This document shows positions 1-7,538 of a stretch of 10,465 nucleotides of DNA, piece by piece (position 1 is the first letter of the stretch; each line of letters opens with the position of its first letter). The notes below the pieces were generated by a model. It saw only the letters and a program-made list of their open reading frames with translations. It was not told the DNA's origin and made no database searches. Source of the stretch: Spirogloea muscicola (lineage: Eukaryota; Streptophyta; Zygnematophyceae; Spirogloeales; Spirogloeaceae); assembly GCA_009602725.1 (NCBI GenBank), contig WELB01000235.1, forward strand, positions 190,902-201,366, in the 5' to 3' direction. The position numbers and the translations under genes were made by a program.

Positions 1-200
1 CTGCTGGCACAAGAGCTAGTCAATTGCCGTCCGGTATTCGAGCGTCAGCTAGCGACCTCTATGTGCTGACTCGTGGTTACTGAGCGGGTCAGCTTAGCAG
101 CAGGTGACGTACATTTGTCCAATGTGCTTGCCTTTGTACTTGGCCACACATGGCCTCCCCATCTCTTAATATACACGCATTTTCTCTTCTATGGGCGAGC
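1..200 (+). mobile_element. 3' end of a LINE-like retrotransposon (copy P0)
   Basis: Reading frame 3 is open from the window edge and ends in SASDLYVLTRGY-stop (TGA at 81-83). The same ending recurs in the fragments at 7104-7326 (LLTRGY-stop), 7709-8381 (LLTRGF-stop) and 8620-8730 (LLSRGY-stop), so this is another copy of the same element, cut by the window edge. After the stop the tail has a 5-bp hairpin GGCCA-CACA-TGGCC (142-155) and then ATGGGCGAGC (191-200), followed by a TTCTTCT stretch, as in the other copies. The coding end is seen directly. Assignment to a non-LTR reverse transcriptase C-terminus is inference from the better preserved copies. Confidence 0.6.
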
Positions 201-279
201 TCATTCTTCTCCTGGGTGCCCAGCAGGCGCGGTGGCAGCGCGGCCGCGGGAGGCGCGGAGCGGCGGGCGCGCGGCCGCC
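161..279 (+). promoter_or_regulatory. Probable UBA5 promoter / 5' UTR, abutting the LINE tail
   Basis: The only TATA-like string upstream of UBA5 is TTAATATA at 166-173. It lies inside the retrotransposon tail, about 110 bases before the preferred start codon. From 200 to 279 the DNA becomes very GC-rich and ends in GCGGCCGCCATGG, a strong eukaryotic start context. No second promoter-like signal is visible, so transcription probably starts in or just after the LINE-derived bases. This is inference from position; a TATA-less promoter in the GC-rich part is equally possible. Confidence 0.3.
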
Positions 280-2730
280 ATGGCAGCTCCCCCTCGCCCC
301 CGCATCCCCGTCCGTGCCCTGCTTCTCCAACCCTCACCCTCCCCCCCCTCCCTGCCCCCTCCCCACATCTCCATCTCACCTGCTGCCCCCCTTCCTCGCC
401 TCCCCCGCAGGTGATGAGTGCCGAGGTGGTGGCCAGCAACCCGTACAGCCGGCTGATGGCGCTGCAGCGCATGGGCATCGTCGCCAACTACCAGGCCATC
501 CGCAACTTCTCCGTCGCCGTCGTCGGCGTCGGCGGCGTCGGCAGCGTGGCCGCGGAGATGCTGACGCGCTGCGGCATCGGCCGCCTCCTGCTCTACGACT
601 ACGACACCGTGGAGCTGGCCAACATGAACCGCCTCTTCTTCCGCCCCGACCAGGCACGCGCACCACCCGCCCGCATCACCCCCGAGCTCCTCACATTGTG
701 TCCTGCGGGGGGGACCCCGACAGCCCACAGTGGAAGGAGGAGTCTTGAGCGCCTCAAGCCTCGAGCCTGGAGCTGCGCTCGACCCATTAAGCTCCGAGCT
801 CCGGTCACCAAGCCACTCGAGCCCTAGCTTTGAAGCGGGAGCCTACGACGCCCGAGCTCACAGCTGGCTTACCTGCACCTGGACAAGTGATTGCTAAGCA
901 GGTCCCCAGAGTGGGTCTGCTCCCAAAGCCACAGAGCCCGAAATGTGAAAGCCCGACGCCCAAAGCTCAGCGCCTGGGGCCTGAGCCCTGAACCCTGCGC
1001 CCTGCTCCCTGCTCCCGCCCTCCAAACCCCTCCCTTCATCTCCGAGAGCAATTGCGGGCCTGAGACTTGTCTGCATGCGCGTCCAAGAGCAGGCCGGTAT
1101 GACCAAGACCGACGCTGCTGTCCAGACGCTCTCTGGCATCAACCCTGACGTCGTACTCGAGGTACGTCGGCCATCAGTTTTCTTCACAGCATGTTAGCTG
1201 GTTGGGTGCTCTGCTGGTCCCTCTCGCGCCTCGGCACTGACAGTCAAGGGCTGCGACAAATGTAGAGCTTCACTCTCAACATCACGACCGTTGATGGCTT
1301 CGAGGCCTTCATGAGCAGCCTCAAAGCGGCACCCGGCGTGGACCTCGTGCTATCCTGCGTCGATAACTACGAAGCTCGCATGGTCGTCAACCAGGTCCTT
1401 CCTCCATGCACAGTCCAGCAGCCAACAGAGATGACTTGGCATCCTGTCGAACGCACAGGCATCCTGACAAGCCTGCGGCAACCCTACGGTGGAGCTTGCA
1501 TTGCAGGCCTGCAATGAGCTGGGCCAGACGTGGATGGAGTCAGGTACACCACTGTGACAGCCCTCTACACAGCCCTGCACTGAATGTCCTGGACTGCGGC
1601 GCGGAGCATAGAGGAGGTGACGACCTGCTTCTGTGTTGACTTTGCTATGTGGCAGGTGTGTCTGAAGATGCTGTGTCGGGCCATGTGCAGCTGCTGATTC
1701 CAGGAGAGACTGCCTGCTTCGCCTGTGCGCCCCCGCTGGTCAGCACTCCTTTGACATAGCTGCAGTGGCACTGGAGCTTCTTGCCTCCATCTTGATGGGC
1801 TGCGGCCGTGCTGCTGGCCCTCGCCTGCTCATGCAATGCCCCACTTTGTGCAGGTGGTTGCGACTGGTGTCGACGAGCGCACGCTCAAGCGTGAGGGCGT
1901 TTGTGCCGCATCGCTGCCGACCACCATGGTGAGCTGGCCGTGATTCGCCTCCAACTCTGTGCCTGCAGCTCCTCAGCTGCTGTCTGTGCCAGCACTGAGC
2001 AAAGCGGAGCCCTGCCTGCACAATCGTTGTGCAGGGCATAGTGGCAGGCCTCTTGGTGCAGAGTGCCCTCAAGCATTTGCTCGGGTTTGGGACGGTGTCA
2101 GCCTATCTGGGGTACAACGCCTTGCAGGACTTCTTCCCCACCATGGTCTTGCGACCTAACGAGCAGTGCACAAACGACGCCTGCAGGCTGCGGCAGGCAG
2201 AGCATGCAGCCGGAGCTCCCCAGCGTGAAGCAGCTGCGGCACTGGGCCATGCTGCGGAGCAGGCTGAGCAGGACTTGTCAATACCCCTACACGCAGACAA
2301 CGAGTGGAATATCAGGTCTTGTCAAAGTCATTCTCCACTTGTCACCAGAGCAGGCCCCAGCTTTGTCCAACTCCAGTCTGATCGACCAACCCGGGGGTCA
2401 TTGCGTGCAGTGTGGGCGTTGATGATGGTCTGCAAACAGAGGGGACGACTCAAAGGCCCTCGTCCTCTGCAGGTATTGCAAGGTCCTCTGTCACATAGAT
2501 GTCATCATTGGAACCCCCATACATCCAAATCCGCCAGCACTCTGCTGACTTCCTTGTTGCGCTTCCGCTGGGTCCCAGGTGTGGAGGAGTTGCCGGAGGG
2601 CTTGCAGCGAGACCTGCCCAGAGCCAAGCAGGTTGATGCTCACGACCTGAAATTGCAGGCCTTATCTGCAGATGACGACACAGATCTGGATGATCTTCAA
2701 CAACGCTTGGCTGCTCTGGGTACTCAGTAG
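280..2730 (+). CDS. UBA5: UFM1-activating enzyme 5 (E1-like), nine-exon model
   Basis: UBA5 adenylates the ubiquitin-like protein UFM1 with ATP, holds it as a cysteine thioester and passes it to the E2 UFC1 in the cytosol. My model joins 280-309, 411-653, 1093-1161, 1266-1394, 1507-1543, 1656-1738, 1854-1928, 2035-2320 and 2579-2730: 367 aa, against about 400 in animals. Family marks are an [16 protein letters not shown] block (res 19-34), ATP-loop GVGGVGS (49-55), the DYD and NMNRLFF segment (73-87), [13 protein letters not shown], paired zinc cysteines CFAC (190-193) and CTNDAC (267-272), catalytic Cys214 in [13 protein letters not shown], the [13 protein letters not shown] block, DNEW (310-313), and an acidic end [11 protein letters not shown] resembling the UFC1-binding tail. 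Two points are open. Met at 414 aligns with a conserved internal Met and could be the start, but a polypyrimidine tract and CAG just before 411 favour a tiny first exon. The 2320/2579 junction is the weakest. Intron 654-1092 needs a GC donor. Identity is very sure; the exact ends are not. Confidence 0.92.
654..1092 (+). other. UBA5 intron with a GC-AG border
   Basis: The protein continues without a gap from ...FFRPDQ (ending 653) to [13 protein letters not shown] (from 1093), as expected for UBA5. The exon therefore ends CAG and the intron begins GCACGC, with no GT nearby in phase. The 3' border is GAGCAG followed by GCC. At 439 bases it is the longest intron here. It has low-complexity C-rich strings (repeated CTCGAGC near 754-820, CCCTG runs near 980-1010) and no gene that I can see. 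Confidence 0.6.
2321..2578 (+). other. Last UBA5 intron, length divisible by three and open in frame
   Basis: Homology to UBA5 fades after DNEWNIR and resumes at [12 protein letters not shown], so an intron is expected. The 3' border is clear: a pyrimidine tract and CCCAG before 2579. The donor is ambiguous. GTCAAA at 2321 keeps phase; GTCTTG at 2316 looks comparable but does not. The 258 bases contain no stop in the UBA5 frame, so an unspliced transcript would encode 86 extra residues, not a truncation. A small extra exon inside cannot be excluded. Confidence 0.45.
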
Positions 2731-3577
2731 CTAGGCTTGAAAAGGAGCCGACCCGCATGAGCTGGATCATCCAGCGAGAAGTGGCTTCTCCAGTGCGAGA
2801 GGACCGACCATTGTTCTTTGCATTTCTGAAAGTACTGCCTCGTCCTAAGCTACAAGAATGTCTGCAGTGCCGCTGGGGTTGCCCCTCCCTCTCTGCCAGG
2901 TCTCTGCCTCGTTTCTTTTCTTCCTGACATTTGGGCCCTCAGAGACTGCTGCAAAAGTGTAGCATACATTCTGCTTTGCTTTCCTTCTCGTGCAACATTC
3001 CAGATCAAGTTGATGCGAGGCCGTGAAAGGTAGTAATTTACTGCTTGCAGCACAATATCGACCAACCTTGGGTTGCTTCACTACACCCCATTCAAAGCGG
3101 CAGCAGTAACTGCAATCGCGACTACAAGGGTGAAAGGGCCTGCAAGATCAGTAAGGCGCGCACTAAAGCGCAAATCCTGTACAAGTCTGCATATCTTTCT
3201 GGTCACAAAAAAGACCACCACTCTATGGTGGTTGGAGTTGCACTCATGTGGTGGCAAAGCACCAGAACTGCTCCCAATCTAGGGGACAAGCAGTCCCAAG
3301 CTATAAGCACAAAGAGGCAATTTCAAACTATGAAATCAGTCAGTCGGAGCATATTGTACTCCTTGCAAGACTAGCACCTTAACACCAATCTATGGTGGTT
3401 GAAGGTGCACTACTAGAGGTGACAAAGCACCAGAATCTGATCCCAATCTATGGGACAAGCACTGCAAGATACTCATTAGCACAAGGAGGCACAACCTCCA
3501 TTTCACAAACAACAGTGCAGACAATGAAGAACTGCACAAACCCGGGCTATGAAGCACACCATTAAGCATTTTGGTAA
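2731..3577. other. Convergent intergenic region, no gene recognised
   Basis: This stretch lies between the stop codons of UBA5 (+) and the CHAD gene (-), so it must hold both 3' UTRs. The open frames inside are short, mutually overlapping and have no family motif, so none is called. The chlorophyte poly(A) signal TGTAA was not found near either stop. Apart from the direct repeat listed separately, nothing else stands out. Confidence 0.6.
3213..3488. repeat. Diverged direct repeat, two ~105-base units with a hairpin
   Basis: Unit 1 runs from about 3213 to 3318 and unit 2 from about 3380 to 3488. Shared anchors in the same order are CTATGGTGGTTG (3223 and 3390), GCAC then CAAAGCACCAGAA (3255 and 3423), TCCCAATCTA followed by GGGACAAGCA, and AGCACAA(A/G)GAGGCA. 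The offset drifts from 167 to 172 bases. Each unit starts with an inverted repeat: ACCACCA-N4/5-TGGTGGT in unit 1, and AACACC facing GGTGGTT with one bulged base in unit 2. The units lie 90-365 bases past the CHAD stop, so they are probably in its 3' UTR or just beyond. Origin unknown: a segmental duplication or an old short mobile element. Confidence 0.6.
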
Positions 3578-5961
3578 TCAAGCAGCCAAGGCCACCTTTG
3601 AGTCCATACGACTTGCGGGTACGCCGTTGAAAGACTTCTCTTCATCACTCGTCTTAGCCAGCTTCGGATTACTCAGGGCCTTCAGCAGCTTTGCTCGCCC
3701 GTGGATGCTGAGAAGCTCGGATCTCGCAGCCAGCCACTCTTTCCAGACCTGCATCAGGGAACACGGTTGCTCACTTTGTTAAGTGAGCTAAGATTGGCGT
3801 GCCAACACAGCCACACTGCAATGCGCCTTAAGCCTCTCCAGTGGAGCAGTTCCTTGCCTGCAGCTGCCTTACAGCCAAATGGTGCAGGAGCGTGTGGCCT
3901 GATCGAAGAAGATGCGACCGTAGGAACCCTGAGAGCACTTCGAGGTCTTGCAGATTGCCCAAAGTGTCCTGCATGTGCTTCAGCTGCTTCAGCTCCCGGC
4001 TGTACCGTGGATGCCCATTGTATAGGTCACCTAGCAGCTCCATTATATATCGCAATTCTGCAGATTACCCTGGGCACCATAAGCATAAGTGCGATCGTAG
4101 AGGCTGTTCATACCCCAGCAATACTCTCTAAGTCTTGGTGCCAATGCAAGGACACACACAATAGTATATCTGAGCCACAAGAAGCAACTGAGAAGGATCA
4201 ACAACGCAGCTCCGAAGCTGCTGAAAGGGGCTGGAGGAAACCTCGCATGTGTTTACGAAGGTCATGCACTGCACTGCTTCGAGCCGTGCTTATATGCACT
4301 CCATGACCCTTGGCAGTGTTCTTCCTATCACTTAAAACATCCGATTTCCCCTTCCCCCTCTCTGACTTGATCTCAATGTCTGACCAGTAAGAGCACCAAG
4401 TACGTTAGCTAAGGGGATGAACTCAGTATCATCTGATAACAAAACTGAAGCACCTGGCTGCACCTACCTCTGCACACGTGCTCACAGTGCATCCATATGC
4501 AACTCCTATTGGACTATCATCCTACTCAAGACAGCAGTTTGTTTCAAACGAGAAGTGCAGTGTACCATCTATCCGCCAGGCTGGATGCAGAAGCATGGAA
4601 GTGACGTAAGGCATGACCAGCGAGGGCACAGCTAGCCCGGCCATCTCCTCTGTCAAGATCTTGGCTTTCTTCTTGAATGCAGGTGTCATCACCCAGTCCT
4701 GCGACAAAGCCACCCTGCTTGTCGGTGCTCTTGATAACAGAAGCATGTACAAATGCTAGCCACCTACATGTGATTACTGTAGCAGCCTGCCAATGAGCTG
4801 CCCCTCGCAGGTTGTCAACGCCAGGTGAGGCTTCATGCAGTGCTGGCTCACCTCAAGAGTATCTAGCAGGTTGCTTGTACGTCTGCCATGTAGCACACGC
4901 ATAACGTCTCGAATGGCCTGCTCCCTGTGCTCCGAGAGGACGTTGCGTGCAGACTCAACAGCTTCTGTATCTTTCTCAGAGAAATCTCCTCCTACAATGG
5001 CCTCCTCCAATGTCGCCTGTGAGACAACCCATTCAGCGCAGCAGTGAGTCGAAGAAATGCTTGGCCATCAATCAGAAGTTTGCGATACCAGCCCCCGTCT
5101 GGCCGCCACATACGACACTGCTGCAGCCTGATTGTGTTTCCAAACGGCCACTGCAACGAGGCGCAGCATTTCTGAAAGCAAAGGGCCCACGTCGTCAATG
5201 ACATGCTCAGCCGCGCACCTGCATGACATCGGCGTCGCGCAGAGTCCCGAGCACCCGAAGAACGCGGGATATGTGCTTTGCCTGTCCTCCTTTGGGTAAG
5301 TCTGGCAGTGGAGACACGATCAGCCGGGTCAGCGGGAGAGAATATGAGGGGCAAGTCGGAGCAATCTGTGCCCGGCTCAGAGAGTGAGCTTGATGTTCGT
5401 GCGTCAGAGTAGGGAGTGACATGAGAATGGCACAAGGGGTGCTGGTGAGGAGGCCAACCGAGGAACGGGCCAAAGAGGTGCACGGAGGTCCTGAGACGCC
5501 GGAGGGCCACGCGCAGGTCGTGTATGACCTCCTCGTTCTGCCACCAAGGCGGCCTCGTAACGCCCCAGCGCGGCGCGTGTGAGGAGTGGCGTGCGGCTCT
5601 CAGCTTGGGCCGAGAGGCTGGGGGCGCAGGGCTGGCTGCATCACAGGCGCAAGGCTGCAGTAGAGGGGCCGAGGGTTCTCACCCGAGCGTCGTCGAGGAG
5701 GGCCACCTGCTGGCTGCCGAGGCGCTGGTTGACGCCGATGCAGGCGCAGGCCAGGTGCTTGAGGGGCAGGTGGTGCGGGGAGGGAGCGGGCGGCGCGGCC
5801 GGGGAGGGCGCGGGGGCGGCGAGCGCGCGGAGGGCGAGGGCGCGGGGAGCGCGGAGGGCGGGCGGTGGAGGGGCGGCCGCGGGGGAGCCCAGGCGCGCCG
5901 CGGCGGCGGCGGCGGCGGCGGCCATGGGGGCGGCGGCGGCCATGGGGGCGGCGGCGGCCAT
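3578..5961 (-). CDS. CHAD-domain protein with organelle-type leader, nine exons
   Basis: CHAD domains are helical bundles with conserved His/Arg/Lys that bind inorganic polyphosphate (family knowledge). Exons on the minus strand are 5961-5683, 5537-5459, 5301-5219, 5127-5089, 5016-4852, 4698-4566, 4379-4242, 4057-3873 and 3748-3578. All introns are GT-AG and in phase, giving 423 aa. Residues 1-85 are Ala/Pro/Arg-rich with no acidic residue, like a chloroplast or mitochondrial transit peptide. The first half of the domain has VIHDLRVALRRLR (97-109) and LRVLGTLRDADV (134-145). The second half has AVHDLRKHMRELRYIMELL (296-314) and LKHMQDTLGNLQDLEVL (331-347), then the C-terminal VWKEWLAAR helix. 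This two-fold H-x-LR...RxLR plus LG-x-L-x-D layout is diagnostic. No CYTH or other partner domain is seen. The least certain junction is 5219/5127: a longer open stretch (AEHVIDDVGPLLSEMLRLVA, from about 5213) lies there one base out of frame and could be exon if the assembly has an extra base. Confidence 0.82.
5900..5961 (-). repeat. 18-base tandem repeat carrying three alternative ATGs, plus GCC triplets
   Basis: On the minus strand the CHAD gene begins with ATGGCCGCCGCCGCCCCC twice and then a third ATGGCC running into a GCC array, encoding MAAAAP-MAAAAP-M and nine alanines. The three in-frame ATGs are at 5961, 5943 and 5925, with the same five C's before each, so none is favoured by context. 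I used the first. Slippage here would change only leader length and the number of start codons. Confidence 0.8.
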
Positions 5962-6029
5962 GGGGGAGGGGGCGCCGAGGCGCGCGGGTACTGAGCAGGA
6001 ACGTGAGGGGCCGCTGGGAGAGACAAGGG

Positions 6030-6275
6030 GCGCGTGAAACGAAAGGGAGGCCAATTCAAGCCAACAACTACATTGTTCAGGCAGAGCCTGGTGCAAGTCA
6101 AAGCTGGGAGGCAACCGGCCGAGTTGCATGCGGAGGGAAGGCTCTCCCAACGGGGGCAAGGGCTGTGAACAGCCAGCCCGGCCGGAAACACCTTCCGCCA
6201 GAGAGAAGGCGCGCGGTGCGCATGAAATTAAAGCGAGGCCAATTCAAGCCATTACATTGTTCAGGCAAAAGCCAG
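6030..6275. repeat. Two ~60-base direct repeats upstream of the CHAD gene
   Basis: Copy 1 covers about 6030-6088 and copy 2 about 6212-6275, offset 188 bases. The shared core is GAGGCCAATTCAAGCC followed, after 3-7 variable bases, by ACATTGTTCAGGCA and AGCC. Both are preceded by a GCGCG-x-TGAAA-type stretch. They lie 70-315 bases upstream of the CHAD start codon and run in the same orientation, so they may be promoter elements or part of the 5' UTR. They do not match the LINE tails nearby. Function unknown. Confidence 0.6.
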
Positions 6276-6344
6276 ACGGTCGACGAGGCGCCGCTTCCCC
6301 CGCCGGCTCCGCCCCCGCTGAGCATGCTGAGCTGCGCCACCAAG

Positions 6345-6440
6345 AAAGAAGGTGCTCGCCCATTGAGAAGAGGGGCTGGCAAAGCCAACCCAAAAAGAAT
6401 GGACAATGTTCAAAGCCAAAGAAAGAGGTGCTGAAAAAGG
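6345..6440 (-). mobile_element. LINE 3'-tail fragment (copy M2)
   Basis: Read on the minus strand, this short piece has the full tail module without coding sequence. A stretch TTGAACATTGTCCATTC resembles the tail of the copy at 7104-7708. It is followed by the hairpin GGGTTGGC-TTT-GCCAGCCC (6373-6391, one G-U pair on the transcript strand), CTCTTCTCA, then ATGGGCGAGC (6363-6354), AC and CTTCTTTCTT. It is either an extremely 5'-truncated insertion or a remnant. The left boundary, where the tail ends near 6343, is clearer than the right. Confidence 0.55.
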
Positions 6441-6476
6441 ACTACACTACAAAGTGCAAGATGGTGCAGAGGGAGA

Positions 6477-6477
6477 N
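6477..6477. other. Ambiguous base (N)
   Basis: A single undetermined base lies between two LINE tails (6345-6440 and 6519 onward). It marks a spot where reads or assemblies disagreed, as expected in repeated DNA. No gene call depends on it. Confidence 0.95.
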
Positions 6478-6518
6478 ATGCGCCCCGCGCGCCGTCTCTC
6501 TTTAGTTCTAAGAAGAAG

Positions 6519-6955
6519 AAAGTGCTCGCCCATTGAGAATAGGGGCTGGAACAACCAGCCCGAATAAGAATGAACAGAGTACGAGAAGGGGGCCAGGGGA
6601 AGCGCTAAGTAACAGAAACAAAGCTGCTACGAGACACTCAGTAACCCCTGCTAAAGAGCGCTGCAGCGAGACCGCCAGCCTCATCCGAAAGACCTGCGAG
6701 AGGGAGCCGGCAGCATTGAAGCCTGGCGAACCCTGCCGCCGCTCGATGGCCTCCCGGGCAAGCGGCTGGAGGAGATCCAACCAGCCACTGCCAAATGCCC
6801 CGTGTACGTCAATGGCCAGTGCCGCGAAGGCATCGCCTGGAGGGTGGTCAGAGTACTTGCGCTCCTTACTCCAAAGGCCCCGCACCAAGCGCTCCCCTGG
6901 AGAGCTGAACGGTTGCTCTCCGCCACCAGTCACCTGGCAGCGCTGTTCGTTCTCA
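6519..6955 (-). pseudogene. LINE 3' fragment with damaged ORF2 C-terminus (copy M1)
   Basis: On the minus strand the coding part reads SKERKYSDHPPGDAF, AIDVHGAFGSGWLDLL, FNAAGSLSQVFRMRLAV and SLQRSL (about 6870-6680). It then jumps straight to AGCAGGGGTTACTGA (SRGY-stop, near 6640). Against copy P2, some 55-60 residues between SLQRSL and the terminal SRGY are missing, with a frame change, so this is an internal deletion. The 3' UTR follows, very similar to 8735-8830, then the perfect hairpin GGGCTGG-TTGTT-CCAGCCC (6561-6543), ATGGGCGAGC (6533-6524) and ACTTTCTTCTTCTT. It resembles the C-terminal part of a non-LTR reverse transcriptase protein: a charged K-rich stretch, a (V/I)DVxGxFG motif, then a helix with SLQR. 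Family assignment is by pattern recognition, without a search. Confidence 0.6.
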
Positions 6956-7090
6956 AGAAGAAAGTGCTCGCCCATCTCCGGGTCCGACGCCATTCCTGAC
7001 GCAGCGGCTGGTTGGATCTCCTCCAGCACCTGTATGCATCTGGCTGGCTTTCTTCTTTTCACGGCCGCTCTTTTCATATCAGCAGCCGCC
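6956..7090 (-). mobile_element. Another LINE 3' tail abutting copy M1
   Basis: ATGGGCGAGC followed by ACTTTCTTCTT occurs on the minus strand at 6975-6955, directly upstream of copy M1 in the same orientation. The DNA before it (to about 7080) has no clear match to other copies and no hairpin. It therefore looks like the last bases of an older insertion into whose end M1 was placed, or the reverse. Right boundary uncertain. Confidence 0.35.
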
Positions 7091-7394
7091 TTCGTCCAGC
7101 GGCTTGCCCGGCAGGCCCATCGAGCGGCGGCCGGGTCTGCCAGCCTTCAATGCTGCCGGCTTCCTCGCCCAGGTACTCTGCATGAGGCTGGCGGTCTCGC
7201 TCCAGCGCTCTTTGGCTCACGCGGTCCATACGCGCGCCGGCCGCGCTATGGCTGCCTCAGGGTCTCGGCGGAGTGCCGCTTTTCCTGCTTCGAGCTATTC
7301 TGTTGTTGCTCACTCGTGGATACTGAGCATCCATCTGCATCGTTACGTGTCCTGGTGTGTAGTTCTTCTTTTCGGCACCGTTTTGTGATCCTTC

Positions 7395-7444
7395 GCACTC
7401 CGGCTCCTTCAGACCTTGTGCACTCCGGCTCCTTCAGACCTTGT
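7395..7444 (+). repeat. Perfect 25-base tandem duplication in the LINE tail
   Basis: The unit at 7395-7419 (GCACTCCGGC...AGACCTTGT) is repeated without a mismatch at 7420-7444. A single diverged relative (GGCACGTTCAGACCTTGT) occurs in the tail of copy P2 at 8440-8457, so the duplication is specific to copy P1 and recent. Confidence 0.85.
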
Positions 7445-7450
7445 CCATTC

Positions 7451-7538
7451 CTTTGGGCTGGCCTTTCCCAGCCACCAGTCAATCTGGCCGCGCTTTCTTT
7501 GGGCTGGCCTCTCCCAGCCACCAGTTAATGTGGCCGCG
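7451..7538 (+). repeat. 46-base tandem repeat of a hairpin unit
   Basis: Two 42-base cores, 7451-7492 and 7497-7538, differ at about three positions. Each holds CTTTGGGCTGGCCT, CCCAGCCACCAGT and TGGCCGCG. Within each, GGCTGG pairs with CCAGCC across a 6-base loop (7456-7473 and 7502-7519). It duplicates the tail hairpin that occurs once in most other copies. Confidence 0.8.

Noticed and set aside
201-728. Minus-strand open frames opposite the first UBA5 exons
   Set aside because: High GC removes stops on both strands. The translations are low-complexity and antisense to conserved UBA5 motifs.
4060-4241. Open stretch LRYTIVCVLALAPRLRE and SLYDRTYAY before the last CHAD helices
   Set aside because: It is open in the CHAD frame, but splicing 4242 to 4057 directly joins AVHDLRKHMR to ELRYIMELL in phase and restores the family pattern, so this part is intron.
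3701-4306. Plus-strand frame of 201 codons
   Set aside because: It lies antisense to three CHAD exons and their introns, and shows no motif or start context.
5641-6191. Minus-strand frame with a long Pro/Trp-rich run (PPPPPWPPPP type)
   Set aside because: It is the GCC/18-base repeat of the CHAD first exon read in another frame.
6543-6561. GC hairpin with the look of a bacterial intrinsic terminator
   Set aside because: The setting is nuclear eukaryotic DNA, there is no U-run after the stem, and the hairpin recurs as part of the LINE 3' module.
6533-7528. Plus-strand open frame of 331 codons, the longest in the window
   Set aside because: It runs antisense to copy M1, crosses the M1/P1 inverted junction and continues out of frame through the P1 tail. 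It has no domain of its own.
7451-7538. Regularly spaced repeats that could suggest a CRISPR-like array
   Set aside because: There are only two units with no spacer variation, in a eukaryotic LINE tail. It is a local tandem duplication.
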